Shown here: positions 59,591 through 64,000 of the stretch, piece by piece
How positions within the stretch are numbered: position 1 is the stretch's first letter
Layout: the number at the start of each line of letters is the position of its first letter
Assembly (NCBI GenBank): GCA_014860225.1
Contig: JACZKE010000035.1
Span: forward strand, 62,001-126,000
Length of the DNA: 64,000 bases
Direction: 5' to 3'
Source: Desulfuromonadales bacterium
GTDB lineage: Bacteria; Desulfobacterota; Desulfuromonadia; Desulfuromonadales; BM103
The notes under the pieces: generated by a model
Seen by the model: only the letters and a program-made list of their open reading frames with translations
Told to the model about the DNA's origin: nothing
Databases searched by the model: none
Program-made: the position numbers and the translations under genes

Positions 59591-59730
59591 GCAAGAACTC
59601 TTTCATGGTACGATAAAATCAAGTATATGTCATTTCCGGTTCTGGCAAAAGCTTAATGACAACTATGTTCTTGACAAGTAAAATAAACTTTACTAAAAAT
59701 TTAACCAACTAAGATTTCGGGAGATTATTT

Positions 59731-60198
59731 ATGCGTTTATCCACCAAAAGCCGATATGGTTTGCGTGCTCTCTTTGATATGGCCTATCATGCTGGAAACC
59801 TGCCCGCGCAGATTAAAGATATCAGCCGCCGCCAGAATATCTCTCCACGCTATCTTGAACAGATTTTTCAGGACCTGAAGCGTGGGGGACTGCTGAAAAG
59901 CCGAAGAGGGCCTCAAGGCGGCTATCTTTTATCCCGCAAACCTCATGAAATCACGGTTCACCAGGTCATTACGGCAGCAGAAGGCGAGATGTCCCTGGTT
60001 GACTGCGGAAAATCAGGCAAAGGGAGCAAAGAAGAGTGTGAGTTCGGCAACGAATGTGTCACTCAAAAAGTCTGGCAGGAAGCAAACAAGCGTCTCAAAG
60101 ACTACCTGGATTCCGTCACCTTAAAGGACCTGTGTGATGACGCCAAGGCCATGGGACTGGATAAGGAACTGGACCACCGCTTCATGTACTTCATCTAG
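59731..60198 (+). CDS. Rrf2-family transcriptional regulator with three-Cys Fe-S motif
   Basis: MRLSTKSRYGLRALFDMAYH...ISRRQNISPRYLEQIFQDLKRGGLLKSRRGPQGGYLL; CGKSGKGSKEECEFGNEC. Confidence 0.93.
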   Translation: MRLSTKSRYGLRALFDMAYHAGNLPAQIKDISRRQNISPRYLEQIFQDLKRGGLLKSRRGPQGGYLLSRKPHEITVHQVITAAEGEMSLVDCGKSGKGSKEECEFGNECVTQKVWQEANKRLKDYLDSVTLKDLCDDAKAMGLDKELDHRFMYFI

Positions 60199-60205
60199 GA
60201 GCCCA

Positions 60206-60243
60206 TTTAGCAGCCTGTCGGTCTATCAATGAACAGGCTGCCT
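60206..60243. repeat. family-2 repeat as hairpin GCAGCCTGT...ACAGGCTGC
   Basis: agcagcctgtcggtctatcaatgaacaggctgcc between the Rrf2 gene and cysK. Confidence 0.75.
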
Positions 60244-60271
60244 GAGTTATGCCCTTAAGGAGGCGCACTTC

Positions 60272-61183
60272 ATGGCAGAAAGATTTTCCTCAACACTCGA
60301 CCGCATAGGTAACACCCCGTTAGTGAAACTAGGTACGCCGGAAGGTTCGGCAACACTTTGGGGAAAACTGGAGAACGCCAATCCAGGCGGCAGCGTCAAG
60401 GACCGGATCGCCAAAGCAATGATTGAGCAGGCTGAGCAGGACGGCCTGCTGAAACCGGGAGACACTATCGTTGAACCGACCAGCGGCAACACTGGCATCG
60501 GCATCTCTCTGGTGGGTTCAATCAAGGGTTACCAGGTTGTTTTGATCATGCCCGACACCATGTCCATGGAACGTCGGCGCCTGCTCGGTGCTTTCGGTGC
60601 CGAGCTTATCCTCACTCCTGGGGCAAAGGGGATGCGGGGAGCGATAGAAAAAGCGGAAGAGGTTGCAGCCGAACGCAAGGCGTTCATGCCTCAACAATTC
60701 TGCAATCCTGCCAACCCGAGAGTTCACCTGCAAACAACAGGGCCTGAGATCCTGCGTGACCTGGACAATAAAGTCGATGCCCTTGTCGCCGGCGTCGGCA
60801 CAGGCGGTACAATCACCGGCGCTGGTCAGGCGATTAAGGGAAAAAACCCTCACGTACTGATCGTCGCCGTAGAGCCAAGCGATTCACCGGTTCTCTCTGG
60901 CGGTGAACCTGGCCCGCACAAAATACAGGGGATTGGTGCCGGCTTTATACCTGATGTCCTCAACATGGACCTCTTAACAGAGATTATGACAGTCACCAAC
61001 GAGCAAGCCGCGCAAACAGCCCGCGACCTTGCCCGGGAAGAAGGGATTTTTGTCGGCATCTCTGCGGGGGCAAACGTTTTTGCCGCACGCCAGATTGCCG
61101 CACGGCTCAAGCCGGGGCAGAATGTCGTGACGATCCTCTGCGACACCGGTGAACGTTATCTCTCCACCGACATATTTAACTGA
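60272..61183 (+). CDS. cysK: cysteine synthase
   Basis: [51 protein letters not shown]. Confidence 0.93.
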   Translation: MAERFSSTLDRIGNTPLVKLGTPEGSATLWGKLENANPGGSVKDRIAKAMIEQAEQDGLLKPGDTIVEPTSGNTGIGISLVGSIKGYQVVLIMPDTMSMERRRLLGAFGAELILTPGAKGMRGAIEKAEEVAAERKAFMPQQFCNPANPRVHLQTTGPEILRDLDNKVDALVAGVGTGGTITGAGQAIKGKNPHVLIVAVEPSDSPVLSGGEPGPHKIQGIGAGFIPDVLNMDLLTEIMTVTNEQAAQTARDLAREEGIFVGISAGANVFAARQIAARLKPGQNVVTILCDTGERYLSTDIFN

Positions 61184-61250
61184 CCTGCCCTTTAACAACC
61201 CATCAGCCAGGCGGCCTTCGGCTCATTGGCCGGAGCCCTTCATTGATCCC

Positions 61251-62072
61251 ATGCAACTTGACACTAAATTTCAAAAGCTAAAGGATATTCTGACAGAGTC
61301 AGGCTCAGCTGTAATCGCCTTTTCCGGTGGCGTCGATTCTACCTTCCTGCTGCAAACGGCCCGCGACGTGCTTGGTGCCGAGCATGTTATTGCCCTGACG
61401 GCCACATCGCCAACCTACCCGAGCCACGAATTCAACGAAAGTGTGAAGCTGGCAAAGCAACTTGGCGTTCAGCAACTTGTTGTAGACAGCAACGAGTTGG
61501 AAATTCCCGGCTTTGCTGACAATCCACCGCGGCGCTGCTATCACTGCAAGAAGGAGCTTTTTGAAATCTGCCTGAACAAGGCCAGAGAGCTCGGTTACGC
61601 CGAAGTCTTCGACGGTTCAAACCTCGACGACTTGAATGACTATCGCCCGGGCAGGGAAGCAGCTCTGGAGCTCAAGGTACGTTCGCCTCTGCTCGAAGCC
61701 GGTCTTACCAAGGAGGACATCCGCACCCTGAGTCGTCGGAGCGGTCTCTCAACGGCCGACAAACAGCCCTTCGCCTGTCTCGCCTCGCGCTTCCCCTACG
61801 GAACGCGTATTACCGCAGAACGTTTACAGCAGGTCGATCGTTGTGAAACCTTCTTGCGCGAAAAAGGCTTTCACACCTTCCGCGTCCGTTATCATGATGA
61901 AACCGCCCGCATCGAGGTCGCCCTTGACGACCTGTCGAGAATCATTGATGATAAGATGCGCTTGCCGCTGCTGGCCGAGTTCAAATCGGCGGGGTTCACC
62001 TACGTGGCCCTGGATCTTCAGGGCTACCGAACCGGCAGCATGAACGAGACGACTGCCCTGAACAAAACTTGA
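61251..62072 (+). CDS. larE: ATP-dependent sacrificial sulfur transferase LarE
   Basis: VIAFSGGVDSTFLLQTARDVLG PP-loop; RCYHCKKELFEIC; KQPFACLASRFPYGT. Confidence 0.92.
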   Translation: MQLDTKFQKLKDILTESGSAVIAFSGGVDSTFLLQTARDVLGAEHVIALTATSPTYPSHEFNESVKLAKQLGVQQLVVDSNELEIPGFADNPPRRCYHCKKELFEICLNKARELGYAEVFDGSNLDDLNDYRPGREAALELKVRSPLLEAGLTKEDIRTLSRRSGLSTADKQPFACLASRFPYGTRITAERLQQVDRCETFLREKGFHTFRVRYHDETARIEVALDDLSRIIDDKMRLPLLAEFKSAGFTYVALDLQGYRTGSMNETTALNKT

Positions 62073-62075
62073 AAC

Positions 62076-62144
62076 CTGGCAGCCTGTCCGACGATACGGG
62101 CCGAAGCGAAAATCCGGCTCATGGATAGTCCGATAGATTGCCAG
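62076..62144. repeat. family-2 repeat pair after larE
   Basis: ctggcagcctgtccgacgatacg...ccggctcatggatagtccgatagattgccag. Confidence 0.7.
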
Positions 62145-62219
62145 CCTCAAAAGGTTTCCGGATGATCTACCCCCTGTAAATTCGGATCAATGCTTGGATG
62201 ACATATTCCAGGAGGAAGT

Positions 62220-62645
62220 ATGCTACGCAGCAGAACCTTGATGACCGTCTGTTTCTGTGCCGGGATGCTCGGCGCCCTCTGCTGCAGCCTGGTTGCCTGG
62301 CAAGCAGGCCAGCTGGGCCTTCCCGCAATGGCAGGCGTGCGCATGGCGCCCTCGCTGACACCTGACTGGCTCTATCCCCGCTTGATTTGGGGAGGCCTCT
62401 GGGGATTGATTTATTTTCTCGTCGTCGCCCCGCCCAAGGCACGTCGTCACTGGGTCCGCAAAGGCCTGTGGATCAGTCTGCTGCCCACCGCTTTTCAACT
62501 CCTCGTTGTTTTTCCTCACATGACTGGTCACGGTTGGCTCGGCCTTGATCTCGGACAACTCACACCAATTTTCGTTTTCTTCAATAACCTGGTCTGGGGA
62601 TTCTTCACCGGTGTTTTCTGCCGTTTGTTCTGGGGTCGCGGGTGA
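62220..62645 (+). CDS. hypothetical membrane protein
   Basis: Four hydrophobic segments; ccaggaggaagt RBS. Confidence 0.65.
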   Translation: MLRSRTLMTVCFCAGMLGALCCSLVAWQAGQLGLPAMAGVRMAPSLTPDWLYPRLIWGGLWGLIYFLVVAPPKARRHWVRKGLWISLLPTAFQLLVVFPHMTGHGWLGLDLGQLTPIFVFFNNLVWGFFTGVFCRLFWGRG

Positions 62646-63154
62646 TTTCCAGAAGCTTCTCCCTGTTCCTCTGTCTGAGCTTCTTGCTGATCCTGTCAGC
62701 CTATGCCGAAGAACCGGTTCCCGCACTACAGGGCACGGTCACCTGGATCTACGATGGCGACACCCTGGAAATTGACACGCTTGGCAAGGTGCGCCTGATC
62801 GGCATCGATGTGCCGGAAAGAGAGAGCTCGAGCCGAGACCGCTATCTCGCCAACAGGGGAATTGCCGCGGCAAGACAACGGGAAATCTATCGCGACGCCA
62901 AGCAGTTCAACATAAGTCAGGTCAAAGGACAGAGGGTCAGCCTGATCCTCGACGAGCCGCCCCGCGACCGTCATGGCCGCCTGCTTGCCTATGTCTACCT
63001 GCCTGACGGCCGCCTGCTCAATCGACTGCTCATCGAGCAGGGGCTGGCAGTTGTTTACCGGCGTTTCAACTTCAGCATGAAGGACGACTTCCTGGCGGCT
63101 GAAACAAGGGCCAAACGCGATGGGGTGGGGATGTGGGCAGGGATATCCCCCTGA
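62642..63154 (+). CDS. secreted thermonuclease (SNase)-like nuclease
   Basis: Signal peptide; WIYDGDTLEIDTLGKVRLIGIDVPERES; DRHGRLLAYVYLPDGRLLNRLLIEQGLAVVYRRF. Confidence 0.92.
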   Translation: MISRSFSLFLCLSFLLILSAYAEEPVPALQGTVTWIYDGDTLEIDTLGKVRLIGIDVPERESSSRDRYLANRGIAAARQREIYRDAKQFNISQVKGQRVSLILDEPPRDRHGRLLAYVYLPDGRLLNRLLIEQGLAVVYRRFNFSMKDDFLAAETRAKRDGVGMWAGISP

Positions 63155-63214
63155 GCTTCCACGAGAGAGGTGTGCGGGCATGCATGACGCCCGTTTTGAC
63201 GGCAAGGGATAATA

Positions 63215-63781
63215 ATGATCAAACGTTGTGCATGGTGTGGCAGTGACCCGCTCTACATCGCCTATCATGACCAGGAATGGGGTGTTCCCCTTCGAGACGA
63301 TCACCGGCTCTTCGAGATGCTGATCCTCGAAGGCGCCCAGGCCGGGCTCAGCTGGATGACGATCCTGAGGAAGCGGGAGAACTATCGCAAGGCATTCGCA
63401 GGGTTCGATCCGGAACAGGTTGCGCGTTACGGCGAACAGGAGATCGCGAGGCTGCTGCAGGATGCCGGTATCATCCGCAACCGGTTGAAGATTGAAGCAG
63501 CCGTCAAAAATGCCCGGGGCTTCCTGCAAGTCCGTGAAGAATACGCTTCTTTCGCCGATTATATCTGGCGTTTCGTTGACGGCACACCCGTCGTCAATCG
63601 CCGGGCGACACTTGCAGAAATCCCGGCTCACACTCCTGCATCAGCACAAATGAGCAAAGACCTGAAAAAGCGCGGCTTCAACTTCGTCGGTCCCACCATC
63701 TGCTACGCCTTCATGCAGGCCGTCGGCATGGTCAACGACCATACCACCGACTGTTTCCGTTACGAGCAACTCTTACATTAA
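63215..63781 (+). CDS. tag: DNA-3-methyladenine glycosylase I
   Basis: RCAWCGSDPLYIAYHDQEWGVPLRDDHRLFEMLILEGAQAGLSW; FNFVGPTICYAFMQAVGMVNDH. Confidence 0.95.
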   Translation: MIKRCAWCGSDPLYIAYHDQEWGVPLRDDHRLFEMLILEGAQAGLSWMTILRKRENYRKAFAGFDPEQVARYGEQEIARLLQDAGIIRNRLKIEAAVKNARGFLQVREEYASFADYIWRFVDGTPVVNRRATLAEIPAHTPASAQMSKDLKKRGFNFVGPTICYAFMQAVGMVNDHTTDCFRYEQLLH

Positions 63782-64000
63782 ACAGGCTGCCTGCTGATCA
63801 GAAAGGTATGCCAGGGTTCTCTCCAGGGAAACTTAGCGACCCACCTTCTTAAGCTTTCGACCGTGATTTCACCACCATCAACAAGCCGGCCGCGCACCTC
63901 GACAGCAGTGGTCTACCTCAACACCGGCCCTTCGTGACCTATCTGTTTTACCATGCGAGGCTTGAAGTGCTTACACATGCCGCTGTTGCAGGCCATATAA

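Noticed and set aside
1-64000. CRISPR array, tRNA, rRNA, prophage or intact transposase
   Set aside because: No regularly spaced direct repeats, cloverleaf/CCA patterns, rRNA-like blocks or transposase motifs were recognised by reading
63782-64000. Possible IS or gene remnant at the right edge
   Set aside because: No convincing ORF or inverted repeat; only a short acaggctgcc match to family-2 at the start

Overview
This 64 kb window looks like an ordinary, gene-dense chromosomal segment of a Desulfuromonadales/Geobacter-like bacterium. That placement is inferred from gene content: DapL lysine pathway, a GSU3473-family protein, a DctPQM TRAP transporter and many signalling proteins. About 60 credible CDSs were found. 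They are mostly housekeeping: argH (3' end), dapA-dapB-dapL, tex, glpD, an ABC-F protein, dus, murB, hflKC, ygiQ, pabBC, hisI/hisG, lysA-like, rsmE, cysK, larE and tag. I saw no rRNA, tRNA, CRISPR array, prophage, transposase or defence island. The most interesting content is intergenic. At least five interspersed repeat or hairpin families are visible. (1) A ~140-170 bp element with terminal inverted repeats has two near-full copies, directly upstream of dapA and of a DUF1847 gene. Its 124-nt core differs at only 9 positions by eye, and shorter 'head-only' relatives occur elsewhere. (2) A family with consensus GCAGCCTGTCGGACTATCCATGA forms terminator-like hairpins and in one place supplies a gene's last codons and stop. 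(3) A family contains GCAAAGACG / CACAGAG motifs. (4) A ~140 bp long imperfect palindrome lies upstream of hisI. (5) A REP-like perfect 24-bp inverted repeat, AAGGGTCAGGTCTACACATTCCA, is present. Other items of note are a Sec-signal-bearing Ni-SOD, an unannotated 34-aa lysine-rich protein, a dctP-dctQ intercistronic hairpin, a 22-bp perfect palindrome, and a candidate minus-strand transcript ending in a strong intrinsic terminator. I did not find a clear multi-gene undescribed system. The family-1 element is the best candidate for something not yet described.
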